Of a DNA stretch of 17,586 nt, positions 7,627 through 14,608 are shown one piece after another (within the stretch, counting starts at the first letter, position 1; each line of letters begins with the position of its first letter). Both the position numbers and the translations under genes were made by a program. This DNA is from Spirochaetaceae bacterium (GTDB taxonomy: Bacteria; Spirochaetota; Spirochaetia; Sphaerochaetales; Sphaerochaetaceae): NCBI GenBank assembly GCA_016649775.1, contig JAENWY010000019.1, forward strand, positions 1-17,586, in the 5' to 3' direction. The notes under the pieces are model-generated. The model saw only the letters and a list, made by a program, of their open reading frames with translations, was not told the DNA's origin and did not search any database.

Positions 7627-7668
7627 CAAAAGAAAGCTCTCCTAATTATATTTAAGAGAGCTTTCTTG
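7627..7668. terminator. Terminator between pheT and the HIT gene
   Basis: AGAAAGCTCTC (7631-7641) and GAGAGCTTTCT (7656-7666) are perfect 11-bp arms around a 14-nt loop. On the minus strand the stem ends in TTTCTTTT, so it chiefly serves pheT, 14 nt past its stop. On the plus strand the T content is poorer, though it may also stop HIT-gene transcripts. The A+T-rich stretch 7433-7626 shows no other convincing feature. Confidence 0.8.
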
Positions 7669-7681
7669 ATATAAAATAATA

Positions 7682-9388
7682 TTAGTTATTAAGTGCTAAT
7701 ATCTCATCAAGATCTATTTCGCAAGCAATGGTTGGCATTCCACAACCCCAGTTTTCTAGAACTACAGGATTAATTTCACCGAAAAGACCAATCTGTTTAT
7801 CAGAGGCAAACATCTTTGCACCACGACCATCAATAAAACGAGGATCCCCTTCTAAAGCTACAAGTTTATATTCAACTCTTAAAAAATACAAAAGGGTATT
7901 TACTAAAGAAGCAACTTCATTATAACCCATTAGAGTATCAGCGGCTAAGAATCCAAGACTATTTTTAGTAATAGTTCCACTATTATCTTTTTCAAATAAA
8001 TAAGCAATTTTACCTACTTCAAAAATTTTATGTGGATATGGTGAATGTGCACTTACACTTTCACTTTCTAATAAACTTGGAATTACTGAAGGTCTAACAA
8101 ATTCAAAGTTTTCACTCATTGGATTTGCAATTTGAATATAATCAGAACCATCAACACACATGTTATCAATGTATTCTTTTCGAGAACCCAAATAATTATA
8201 CATCATTTCCTGAAATCCAAGACCTACTAGAATATCTTTAACTTTTCTCCCAAGCTCTTCTGCAGCAGTGAGACGTCCCATTGTAAAGGCTTGAGGCATT
8301 TCAGGCTGGAAATTATTTAAACCGTACCCAATAATTACATCCTCAACAAGATCAACGGCATGTAAGAAGTCATCTCTATATTCAGGAACTGTAGCATAAA
8401 CTATGCCCTCTTTTTCATCACAGAAAGAATATATACCCATTTTCTTTAATGCAAGAACTACTGTAGTTGAATCCATTTTTACACCAGTAGTTTTTTCTAC
8501 TTGCTCTAATGTACAACTGATTGGATCTTGAAAATAATAAGGAATTGTTAATTCATTGCCATATTCTGTTTCAGTATCAAATACTACTTTAACAGGACAG
8601 ATAGTAAATCCCATATCTGCCATATCACAACTCATAATTGAAGCAGCTAATAATAGATTTTTTAGAATTGGTCCACTCATTTCTACAAATAAAGCATCAT
8701 CCCCTACTTTAACAGCTCCTAAGTCAGCACTATTAATAACAGGAGGGAAAGAAAGAGCATTCCCTCTATCATCATATAAATATGGAAAAGTTGCATCATT
8801 TTCTACAATTGGACCATACTCAATTCCTTTAGGATGTTTTTTTGTCATCTCACGAAGGCTCATAACCTCATCCATTCCTAAAGGAATAAAAGAAGTTTTA
8901 TCAGGATCTGCACCTTGATAATGAATTGGGAATTCAATTAAGCTTGAACGATAAATACCCATTGCAATAGTTTTTCTTTTACGACCATAATTAAAACAAA
9001 GTTTTTCTTGACTTTGAATTAATGATAATAAATCATCATCACTAACAACATGACCTTTTACAGCAAATCCAATAGAATAAGCCCTGTTCTCAGGAGCTTC
9101 GTGAATTTGTAATTCACGACCTTCATTATCTACTGTAGATTCTGCACTACTAAAGAAATCATATTCTGTAATTTCAGCTTCATTATAGTTATTAATTGCT
9201 CTTGCAACACCAAGGGCTGACCATAAGTCAGGACGGTTTGTATCATTTAATTCAATTTTAATTATACCATCACTATGGCCATCTAATTCAGCTTTTGCTA
9301 CTGGAAAAATTGCTTCAAGTTCATCATCTGTATAACTTCTACCTAGATAATTGAAAAATGATTTTTCTTTTGTTTCTATTTTTGGCAT
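7682..9388 (-). CDS. pheT: Phenylalanyl-tRNA synthetase beta subunit, archaeal type
   Basis: PheT pairs with PheS in the heterotetramer that charges tRNA-Phe; the beta subunit carries the editing and tRNA-binding domains. At 568 residues it is the short archaeal/eukaryal form, not the roughly 800-residue bacterial form, and it lacks the N-terminal EMAP-like tRNA-binding domain. Seen: an N-terminal IIKIELNDTNRPDLWSALGVARAI, the B3/4 region with GMDEVMSLREMTKKHPKGIEYG followed by PYLYDDRGNALSFPPVINSADLGAV, and a C-terminal catalytic-like domain with VRPSVIPSLLE and FEVGKIAYLFE. The ATG overlaps the pheS stop by one base (TAATG), with AGGAG a few bases upstream inside pheS, so translation is coupled. 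It ends at a strong hairpin terminator. Confidence 0.95.
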   Translation of the reverse strand: MPKIETKEKSFFNYLGRSYTDDELEAIFPVAKAELDGHSDGIIKIELNDTNRPDLWSALGVARAINNYNEAEITEYDFFSSAESTVDNEGRELQIHEAPENRAYSIGFAVKGHVVSDDDLLSLIQSQEKLCFNYGRKRKTIAMGIYRSSLIEFPIHYQGADPDKTSFIPLGMDEVMSLREMTKKHPKGIEYGPIVENDATFPYLYDDRGNALSFPPVINSADLGAVKVGDDALFVEMSGPILKNLLLAASIMSCDMADMGFTICPVKVVFDTETEYGNELTIPYYFQDPISCTLEQVEKTTGVKMDSTTVVLALKKMGIYSFCDEKEGIVYATVPEYRDDFLHAVDLVEDVIIGYGLNNFQPEMPQAFTMGRLTAAEELGRKVKDILVGLGFQEMMYNYLGSRKEYIDNMCVDGSDYIQIANPMSENFEFVRPSVIPSLLESESVSAHSPYPHKIFEVGKIAYLFEKDNSGTITKNSLGFLAADTLMGYNEVASLVNTLLYFLRVEYKLVALEGDPRFIDGRGAKMFASDKQIGLFGEINPVVLENWGCGMPTIACEIDLDEILALNN

Positions 9389-10926
9389 TAGTTTCCTCTC
9401 CTAGTTCGTACACTCTCAATATTTGGAGTAAATAATTCACGAAGATCATTTAAGCCTAAATGCATAAGAGCCATTCTATCAATACCAAGTCCCCATGCTA
9501 ATACAGGAGCATCAATTCCAAGAGGTTTTGTAACTTCTGGACGTAAAATACCACTACCACCTAATTCAAACCAACCTAGTACAGGATGTTTAATATGAAC
9601 TTCAATTGAAGGTTCTGTAAATGGAAAATAACCTGGAACATATCTAACTTCTTCTGCACCAGCAATTTCTTCTGCAAATAACTTAAGAAGACCTAATAGT
9701 GTTTGTAGATTAACATCATCACCGATTACAATACCTTCTGTTTGATAGAAGTCTGCACCATGAGTTGCATCAACTTGATCATAACGGAAACATCTTTCAA
9801 CACCAAAATATTTACCAGGGTTTTTAGCCTTAGTCAATTGATGAGCAGATAAAACTGTCCCTTGAGATCTCATTACTTGTCTACGTGTGAATTCATGGTC
9901 GAATTTGTAACCCCAACCACGAGATCCAGAATTACCACCATTTTCATGAACATCAGCTACATTAGATAACCAAGGTTCTTCAATTTCTTTACTATGTGAT
10001 GCATTTTTCAATCTATAAACATCATGGATATCACGAGCACTGTGGAATTGAGGCATAAATAATGCATCACCATTCCAGAACTCATTTTCTACTAAAGGTC
10101 CATCAAATTCTTCAAAGCCTAAAGCAGTTAATTTATCTTTAACCCACTGTAAATAATTACCATATGGATTATGTCTACCAGGAATTAATCTTGAAGTTGG
10201 AGCATCAACACCGTAAGGACGGAATATACCTGTTTTCCAAGAGCCACTATTTAACATTTCAGCTGTAACATTACCAAGTTCTTCACCTGTAATATTTGCT
10301 TCAAAAATAGCTTTTTTAGCTTCCACACCTTCTTTAGTTAATCCAAATACAACATCTTCTTTTTCAACGATTTTAAAAGGGGCATTAGAAGCACCTCTTT
10401 TTTTAGCCATTTTTTTAATAGCATTCTTTTCGTCATCATTTAATACTGTATCTTCAAAAGGACCTTCTAAGCCCTTCTTTAATACCTGTATAACTAAATC
10501 TTCAGATTCAGGAAGAGATTCTCCAATAGCAATTGCTTTGTGTTCCTCATTCATTCCTGTAACTGCTGCTTTAGATAAAGCACCAAATGCACTACCAACA
10601 TCTTTTTTCTCCAAACCTAAGGCAGTTGCAAGCTCTGGTAATGTAGCTGCACCATTAGATTGAAGATATGTAAAGATACGAAGGGCAGGTGTTCCGTTTT
10701 GCTGTTGCTCACGGCCAAGTTCTGTTAATTCGTAAAATACGCGATTTTTGCGACTTACTTCCTCCAGGAAACCTTTAGCTACTAACCAACTAAAAGCCTG
10801 GTTACACTGTCCTACCTTATAATCCAAATCGGCCTTTAAAGAATCTGCTGTAATAGCATCTCCTAAATTTACATGGCGCAATAATCGGACTTCAAGGGGA
10901 TGCAAGTTCTTTACATCAATGTCCAT
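9388..10926 (-). CDS. pheS: Phenylalanyl-tRNA synthetase alpha subunit, archaeal type
   Basis: This 512-residue catalytic subunit is a class II synthetase of the archaeal/eukaryal type. About 1-180 form winged-helix-like repeats that bind tRNA (LHPLEVRLLRHVN, FSWLVAKGFLEE, IFTYLQSNGAATLPELATALGLEKKDVG). The catalytic core begins near 250 with RLIPGRHNPYGNYLQWVKDKL. Motif 2 is FRYDQVDATHGADFYQTEG from Phe380, and motif 3 is GLGIDRMALMHLGLNDLRELF from about 479. I chose ATG 10926 because AGGAG sits 7 nt upstream and homology starts at MDIDVKNLHPLE; an upstream in-frame ATG at 10989 would add 21 residues with no family match and translate through a leader hairpin. Transcription comes from its own promoter after the E1 terminator, with pheT directly behind it. 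Confidence 0.95.
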   Translation of the reverse strand: MDIDVKNLHPLEVRLLRHVNLGDAITADSLKADLDYKVGQCNQAFSWLVAKGFLEEVSRKNRVFYELTELGREQQQNGTPALRIFTYLQSNGAATLPELATALGLEKKDVGSAFGALSKAAVTGMNEEHKAIAIGESLPESEDLVIQVLKKGLEGPFEDTVLNDDEKNAIKKMAKKRGASNAPFKIVEKEDVVFGLTKEGVEAKKAIFEANITGEELGNVTAEMLNSGSWKTGIFRPYGVDAPTSRLIPGRHNPYGNYLQWVKDKLTALGFEEFDGPLVENEFWNGDALFMPQFHSARDIHDVYRLKNASHSKEIEEPWLSNVADVHENGGNSGSRGWGYKFDHEFTRRQVMRSQGTVLSAHQLTKAKNPGKYFGVERCFRYDQVDATHGADFYQTEGIVIGDDVNLQTLLGLLKLFAEEIAGAEEVRYVPGYFPFTEPSIEVHIKHPVLGWFELGGSGILRPEVTKPLGIDAPVLAWGLGIDRMALMHLGLNDLRELFTPNIESVRTRRGN

Positions 10927-10943
10927 CTCTAATCTCCTATGGT

Positions 10944-10976
10944 TGTTAAATATGTACAACCTACAATGGTTTAACA
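10944..10976. promoter_or_regulatory. Leader dyad TGTTAAA-N19-TTTAACA before pheS
   Basis: Perfect 7-bp arms around 19 bp lie 18-50 nt upstream of the pheS ATG. An alternative pairing, GTTGT with ACAAC, shares part of it. In mRNA it would form a small A/U-rich hairpin just upstream of the ribosome-binding site; as DNA it could be an operator. No T-box elements or T-run are present. The loop contains TTGTAGGTT, close to TTGTAGATT in the fusA leader. Confidence 0.3.
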
Positions 10977-11004
10977 TTTTAATGAACATGGGGCAAAATG
11001 AAAA
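10976..11004 (-). promoter_or_regulatory. Weak candidate promoter of pheS
   Basis: On the minus strand TTTTCA (10999-11004), a 17-bp spacer and TAAAAT (10976-10981) form a weak sigma70-like pair. A promoter is expected here because a terminator separates pheS from the upstream E1 gene. The -35 match is poor and overlaps the tail of that terminator. Confidence 0.3.
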
Positions 11005-11053
11005 GGTCTTTATATGATAAGAATTAATTTTTTCTTATTTATAAAGACCTTAT
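11001..11053 (-). terminator. Long-stem terminator after the fused E1 gene
   Basis: AAGGTCTTTATA (11003-11014) pairs with TATAAAGACCTT (11040-11051), and an inner ATAAGAA/TTCTTAT pair extends the stem to roughly 19 bp. On the minus strand the stem leads into TTTTCATTTT. It lies about 27 nt past the E1 stop and separates that gene from pheS. Confidence 0.8.
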
Positions 11054-11077
11054 TAGTAAAATTTTAACTTATTGAGA

Positions 11078-13057
11078 CTAAATTAGTATTTCTTTTAACT
11101 TTTCATTTATTTCTAAAACAGTTGGAATAGCTATTTTTTCTAATTCTCTGTTAAATGGAATTGGAATTTCCTTACCACCTAATACACAAATGGGATTATT
11201 TAAAGTTTTAAATATCTCTTTATCACTATTCAATAAAGTAGAAATCTCATTAGAATAGCCACCAAATTTTGGAGCTTCTTGAACAATTATGGCATTATGG
11301 GTTTTTCTAACAGAGTTAATCAAGCTCTCATTATCTAAGGGTTTTAAGCTACAAAGATCAATAAATTCAATAGCTCCAATTTTATCTGGATGATCTAAAA
11401 CAAATTCATTTATAGCTAACCTACAAACTTGACTCATATAACCATAGCTAATTAGAGTTAGTTGATCACCATTTCTTTCAATATCACATTTCCCAAGTTC
11501 CATGATATCATTTTCATCTCCAATTTCACCATTTAAATCATACATTAATTTATATTCAACAAAAACAACTGGATTATTATCTCTAATAGATGCTTTTAAT
11601 AGTGCTTTTGCTTTTCTAGGTGTGGAGGGAGCTACAACCTTTAGTCCTGGAACATTTGTAAATAAAGATTCCAAAGACTGTGAATGTTGAGCGCCATGAC
11701 CTGTTCCGCAACCCATAGGAAGACGAAAGACAATAGGCACTTTGAATTGTCCTGCACTCATAAACCTAAGTTTAGAGGCATGATTTATTAAAGAATCACT
11801 TATTAAAGTGGCAAAGTCACCATACATAATTTCAACAATTGGTCTTAATCCTAACATAGAGGCGCCAACAGCCATTCCCCCAAAACCTTCTTCACTAATC
11901 GGAGTTTCAATAATTTGAGAACTAATTTTTGAATATAAATCTCCAGTTACTTTAAAACAACCACCATATAAGCCAATATCTTCACCAATTAGATAAACAG
12001 AAGGATCTCTTTGAGCCTCTTCAAAAATAGCTTCTCTAATTGCCTCTCGCCCATAAGCTCTGTGAAAATCTTTGCAGGTATTTACAGGAACTTCACTCTC
12101 AGCAAAAACATATTTCTGAGCCTCATCTAGAGTTAATCTAACATCTTTAAACTTTTGAGCCTTATCTTCTTCATCCTGCATAAAATTAACATTTTGACTA
12201 ATCATTTCTTTATAAGAATCGTTGTCAATAATATTCTTTTTTATTAATTGGTCTTTTAAGAATTTTATTGGATCTTTTTGGGTCCACGCTTGTTCTTCTT
12301 CTCTTGTTCTATATTTACAAGGATCACTCTTAGAATGTCCATTGGAGCGATAGGTTATCGCTTCAATCATATAAGGTTTTTTATTATTAATGATATAATC
12401 TCTTGCTCTGCAACATGCTTCATAGACAGCATTAACATTATTACCATCTACTTTTTCACCAGCAATATTATAACCTTGGGCTCTTGAAATAAGAGAATCA
12501 GTAGAAATCATTTGAGTAGATTTTGAGCTCATTCCATACCCATTATTTTCTAAAAAAAATAAAGTAGGAAGGCCCCATATTGATGCCATATTCAGGCATT
12601 CGTGTAGTACTCCTCTCGAAGTTGCTCCATCTCCAAAAAGTGCCACAGATATAGTATTCATTTTTAATTTTAATTGTGCTAAAGATAATCCTATTGCAAG
12701 GGCTACACCACTAGCAACAACAGCTGAAGAGCCTAAATTATGATGAGCGGCATCACTCATATGCATAGATCCGCCTAGCCCTTTACATAAGCCATAAGAC
12801 GAACCAAACATTTCGCTAAACATAGCAAATGGTGAACTACCTGTGGCTATGTTATAACCGTGACAACGATGAGTTGGAACAATCCAATCTCCACTATTTA
12901 GTGCTAATGCTACCCCAGCATGACATGCCTCTTGGCCAATATTTAAGTGAGTAGTTCCATGCATCTTTCCAGATGCAAATAGTTTTACAATATGTTGTTC
13001 AAAAATACGTGATTTGAGCATCAAGTGTAAAGCTTCCAGACTTTGAGTATCTGTCAT
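11078..13057 (-). CDS. Fused E1 alpha/beta thiamine-diphosphate-dependent 2-oxoacid (pyruvate/acetoin-type) dehydrogenase
   Basis: A single 659-residue chain joins two usual subunits. The alpha half (about 1-310) has PTHRCHGYN (61-69), GLGGSMHM, the ThDP/Mg motif from GDG (142-144) to NN (171-172), and HSKSDPCKYR. The beta half (about 325-659) has YLIGED with the conserved Glu359, GFGGMAVGASMLGLRPIVE, GAQHSQSLESLF, and NPVVFVEYKLMYDLNGE. E1 decarboxylates a 2-oxoacid and passes the acyl group to lipoyl-E2. Several motifs (QSLESLF, VEYKLMYD) lean toward the acetoin/pyruvate dehydrogenase group, but the substrate is not certain. No E2 or E3 gene is in view. ATG 13057 has AAGGGG upstream; an in-frame TTG at 13117 adds 20 residues without homology and was rejected. 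A fused E1 can also be annotated as branched-chain 2-oxoacid dehydrogenase. Confidence 0.88.
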   Translation of the reverse strand: MTDTQSLEALHLMLKSRIFEQHIVKLFASGKMHGTTHLNIGQEACHAGVALALNSGDWIVPTHRCHGYNIATGSSPFAMFSEMFGSSYGLCKGLGGSMHMSDAAHHNLGSSAVVASGVALAIGLSLAQLKLKMNTISVALFGDGATSRGVLHECLNMASIWGLPTLFFLENNGYGMSSKSTQMISTDSLISRAQGYNIAGEKVDGNNVNAVYEACCRARDYIINNKKPYMIEAITYRSNGHSKSDPCKYRTREEEQAWTQKDPIKFLKDQLIKKNIIDNDSYKEMISQNVNFMQDEEDKAQKFKDVRLTLDEAQKYVFAESEVPVNTCKDFHRAYGREAIREAIFEEAQRDPSVYLIGEDIGLYGGCFKVTGDLYSKISSQIIETPISEEGFGGMAVGASMLGLRPIVEIMYGDFATLISDSLINHASKLRFMSAGQFKVPIVFRLPMGCGTGHGAQHSQSLESLFTNVPGLKVVAPSTPRKAKALLKASIRDNNPVVFVEYKLMYDLNGEIGDENDIMELGKCDIERNGDQLTLISYGYMSQVCRLAINEFVLDHPDKIGAIEFIDLCSLKPLDNESLINSVRKTHNAIIVQEAPKFGGYSNEISTLLNSDKEIFKTLNNPICVLGGKEIPIPFNRELEKIAIPTVLEINEKLKEILI

Positions 13058-13157
13058 AAAAAGCCCCTTGCAACTTATAATGTTTAGTTTAAAGTATATT
13101 TCGGATCGTATACACAATCCTGCAATGAAGGAGTTTTAGTGACTCACCTCAACTAGT

Positions 13158-13177
13158 AATATAATATATATTATATT
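13158..13177. repeat. 20-bp perfect A/T palindrome
   Basis: Perfect self-complementary sequence made only of A and T (AATATAATAT plus its reverse complement), 100-120 bp upstream of the E1 ATG. Such palindromes arise by chance in A+T-rich DNA; there is no T-run to suggest termination. Confidence 0.35.
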
Positions 13178-13232
13178 TTTTATATAGTACTAACAAAAAA
13201 AAATAATATTCAACCTTATTTCTTATTTCGTA

Positions 13233-13255
13233 AACCACTTCATATACTAGTGGTT
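13233..13255. promoter_or_regulatory. Dyad AACCACT-N9-AGTGGTT in the E1-hpt gap
   Basis: Perfect 7-bp arms, extendable to GTAACCACT-like arms with a one-base bulge, with a 9-bp spacer. It is the most G+C-containing symmetrical element in this gap and may be an operator for either divergent gene. There is no downstream T-run on the plus strand. Confidence 0.35.
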
Positions 13256-13409
13256 ACATAAATATCTAAATATTTTTATATTTCTAGTTAATATTTAGTA
13301 TTAAAATAATCTTTTTTTTAAGAAAAAACCAAAAACTCTTATATAAATTAATAAGGGGTATCCTATTAGTCTTCCTAAAATTTTACGAAAAGAGTTAAGC
13401 CATATTTAA

Positions 13410-13438
13410 TTGACTATTTATATTATATAATGTATTAC
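13410..13438 (+). promoter_or_regulatory. Promoter of hpt
   Basis: TTGACT (13410-13415), a 17-bp spacer and TATTAC (13433-13438), predicting a start near 13445 and a leader of about 24 nt that includes GGAGG. The short leader leaves no room for a purine riboswitch. Confidence 0.55.
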
Positions 13439-13468
13439 TTTAAGCATTGATTATCTTATGGAGGAAAT

Positions 13469-14032
13469 ATGGAATCTTCACTAGCTATTCCAGCTTTAAC
13501 CAAAGACTTAGCACGAGTATTAATCGATGCTGATACAATTTCAAGAAGAACGGACGAATTAGCCCGTGAGATTAATAAAGCCTACGCTAACATCAAAGGG
13601 CCCCTTATACTCGTTGGAGTACTCAAGGGCTCTTTTATTTTTACCGCAGATCTTTGCAGAAAATTAACAATACCACACATTGTTGACTTTATAGCTTTAT
13701 CTTCTTATTCAGGATCGAATAGCACAGGTAATGTCCGTTTATTAATGGATACTAGAGAAAATTTGGAAGGAAAACATGTTTTAATTATTGAAGACATTTT
13801 AGACTCCGGTACAACTCTTGATTACTTAATTAGAAACTTTAAATCCAGAAAAACTTTAAGCGTAAAGACTATTGTTTTACTTGATAAACCTGAAAGACAT
13901 ACATTCCCAGTTGAACTTGATTACATTGGCTTTACAATTCCTGATGTTTGGGTAGTTGGCTATGGCCTTGATTATAATGAGAAACATAGAACACTTCCCT
14001 ACATTGCAGAAATGTATCCCCAAACAGAATAA
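13469..14032 (+). CDS. hpt: Hypoxanthine (guanine) phosphoribosyltransferase
   Basis: This 187-residue type I phosphoribosyltransferase converts hypoxanthine, and probably guanine, plus PRPP to IMP or GMP. Seen: LVGVLKGSFIFTADL (48-62), the DFIALSSYSG flexible-loop start (73-82), the PRPP loop VLIIEDILDSGTTL (104-117) with the acidic pair Glu108-Asp109 and expected general base Asp112, KP at 140-141, and purine-binding DYIGFTIPDVWVVGYGLDYNEKHRTLPYI (151-179). All match bacterial HPRT. GGAGG lies 5 nt before the ATG, with a sigma70-like promoter upstream. It opens a same-strand purine salvage group; the next gene starts 27 nt after the stop. Confidence 0.95.
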   Translation: MESSLAIPALTKDLARVLIDADTISRRTDELAREINKAYANIKGPLILVGVLKGSFIFTADLCRKLTIPHIVDFIALSSYSGSNSTGNVRLLMDTRENLEGKHVLIIEDILDSGTTLDYLIRNFKSRKTLSVKTIVLLDKPERHTFPVELDYIGFTIPDVWVVGYGLDYNEKHRTLPYIAEMYPQTE

Positions 14033-14059
14033 ATATTATATAAAAAATAAAGGTATATT

Positions 14060-14608
14060 ATGAAAGACGAGAAATATTATGTTAGTTATAACACTGTTCA
14101 TAACTTAGTAAAAGGTTTAGCTCAAAAGCTAATCGATAGCTCCTTTAATCCTGATGTGATTGTTGCAATTGGATCTGGCGGATTTATACCAGCTAGAATA
14201 ATGAAAACCTTTATAAATAGACCAATTTATGCAGTTGGTATATCCTACTACGGTGTTGATAAGAAACACAAAAACTATCCTACAAAAATTCAATGGATAG
14301 ATGAAGTACAAGAGCAAATTAGAGGTAAAAAAGTATTATTAATTGATGAAGTTGATGATACACGTGCAACTCTAGCTTATTGTGTTGGTGAATTATTAAA
14401 ATACAAACCAGAAGAGATTGCTGTTTTAGTACTTCAAAATAAACTTAAAGAAAAAGATGTTAATTTTCCACCTGAAATTAAAAGATACTATCCTGCTCAA
14501 GAAATTGGAGATTTATGGATTAAATATCCTTGGGATGCAGATGATATCGAGGAACACACGAAATTAGAGAAGGCTATGTTAGAAAGACAAGCCTCAAGGA
14601 GTAAATAA
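14060..14608 (+). CDS. Second purine-type phosphoribosyltransferase (COG2236/Xpt1-like)
   Basis: This 182-residue protein is a type I phosphoribosyltransferase distinct from HPRT. Seen: YVSYNTVHNLVKGLAQKL at the N-terminus, DVIVAIGSGGFIPARIM (32-48), ISYY (61-64), the PRPP loop VLLIDEVDDTRATL (92-105), and WIKYPWDADD near 153-162, typical of the hypoxanthine/xanthine-guanine group that includes yeast Xpt1. The position after Thr in the PRPP loop is Arg rather than the more common Gly, as seen in this subgroup. Context between hpt and purA supports a purine base, likely xanthine or guanine, but substrate choice is inferred. AAAGG precedes the ATG. Its stop overlaps the purA ATG by one base (TAATG), so the two are translationally coupled. 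Confidence 0.82.
   Translation: MKDEKYYVSYNTVHNLVKGLAQKLIDSSFNPDVIVAIGSGGFIPARIMKTFINRPIYAVGISYYGVDKKHKNYPTKIQWIDEVQEQIRGKKVLLIDEVDDTRATLAYCVGELLKYKPEEIAVLVLQNKLKEKDVNFPPEIKRYYPAQEIGDLWIKYPWDADDIEEHTKLEKAMLERQASRSK

Larger units (their letters stand above)
13058..13468. other. 411-bp divergent intergenic region between the E1 gene and hpt
   Basis: No ORF with coding character and no RNA gene is recognisable. It holds the hpt promoter near its right end and, from left to right: a hairpin-forming GGATTG/CGATCC pair on the E1 sense strand (13103-13120), a 20-bp perfect A/T-only palindrome (13158-13177), and an AACCACT/AGTGGTT dyad (13233-13255). The E1 promoter is not clear; TTGTTA and TATAAT near the A/T palindrome have a short 15-bp spacer. 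It is by far the longest gap in the window, so a long E1 leader or a small RNA is possible, but I cannot demonstrate either. Confidence 0.5.

Noticed and set aside
8556..8918. 120-residue open frame on the plus strand inside pheT
   Set aside because: It is antisense to a conserved coding region, has no ribosome-binding site or recognisable motif, and is explained as a shadow frame.
10927..10989. Upstream ATG giving PheS 21 extra residues
   Set aside because: The proper AGGAG site serves ATG 10926, the extra residues match nothing in PheS, and they would be translated from a leader dyad.
10927..11000. T-box-type control of pheS
   Set aside because: No T-box sequence, specifier stem or antiterminator arrangement is seen; the region is too short.
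13058..13117. TTG start adding 20 residues to the fused E1 protein
   Set aside because: No family match in the added residues; ATG 13057 has an AAGGGG site at suitable spacing.
13445..13468. Possible purine riboswitch before hpt
   Set aside because: The predicted leader is only about 24 nt and none of the conserved riboswitch core is visible.
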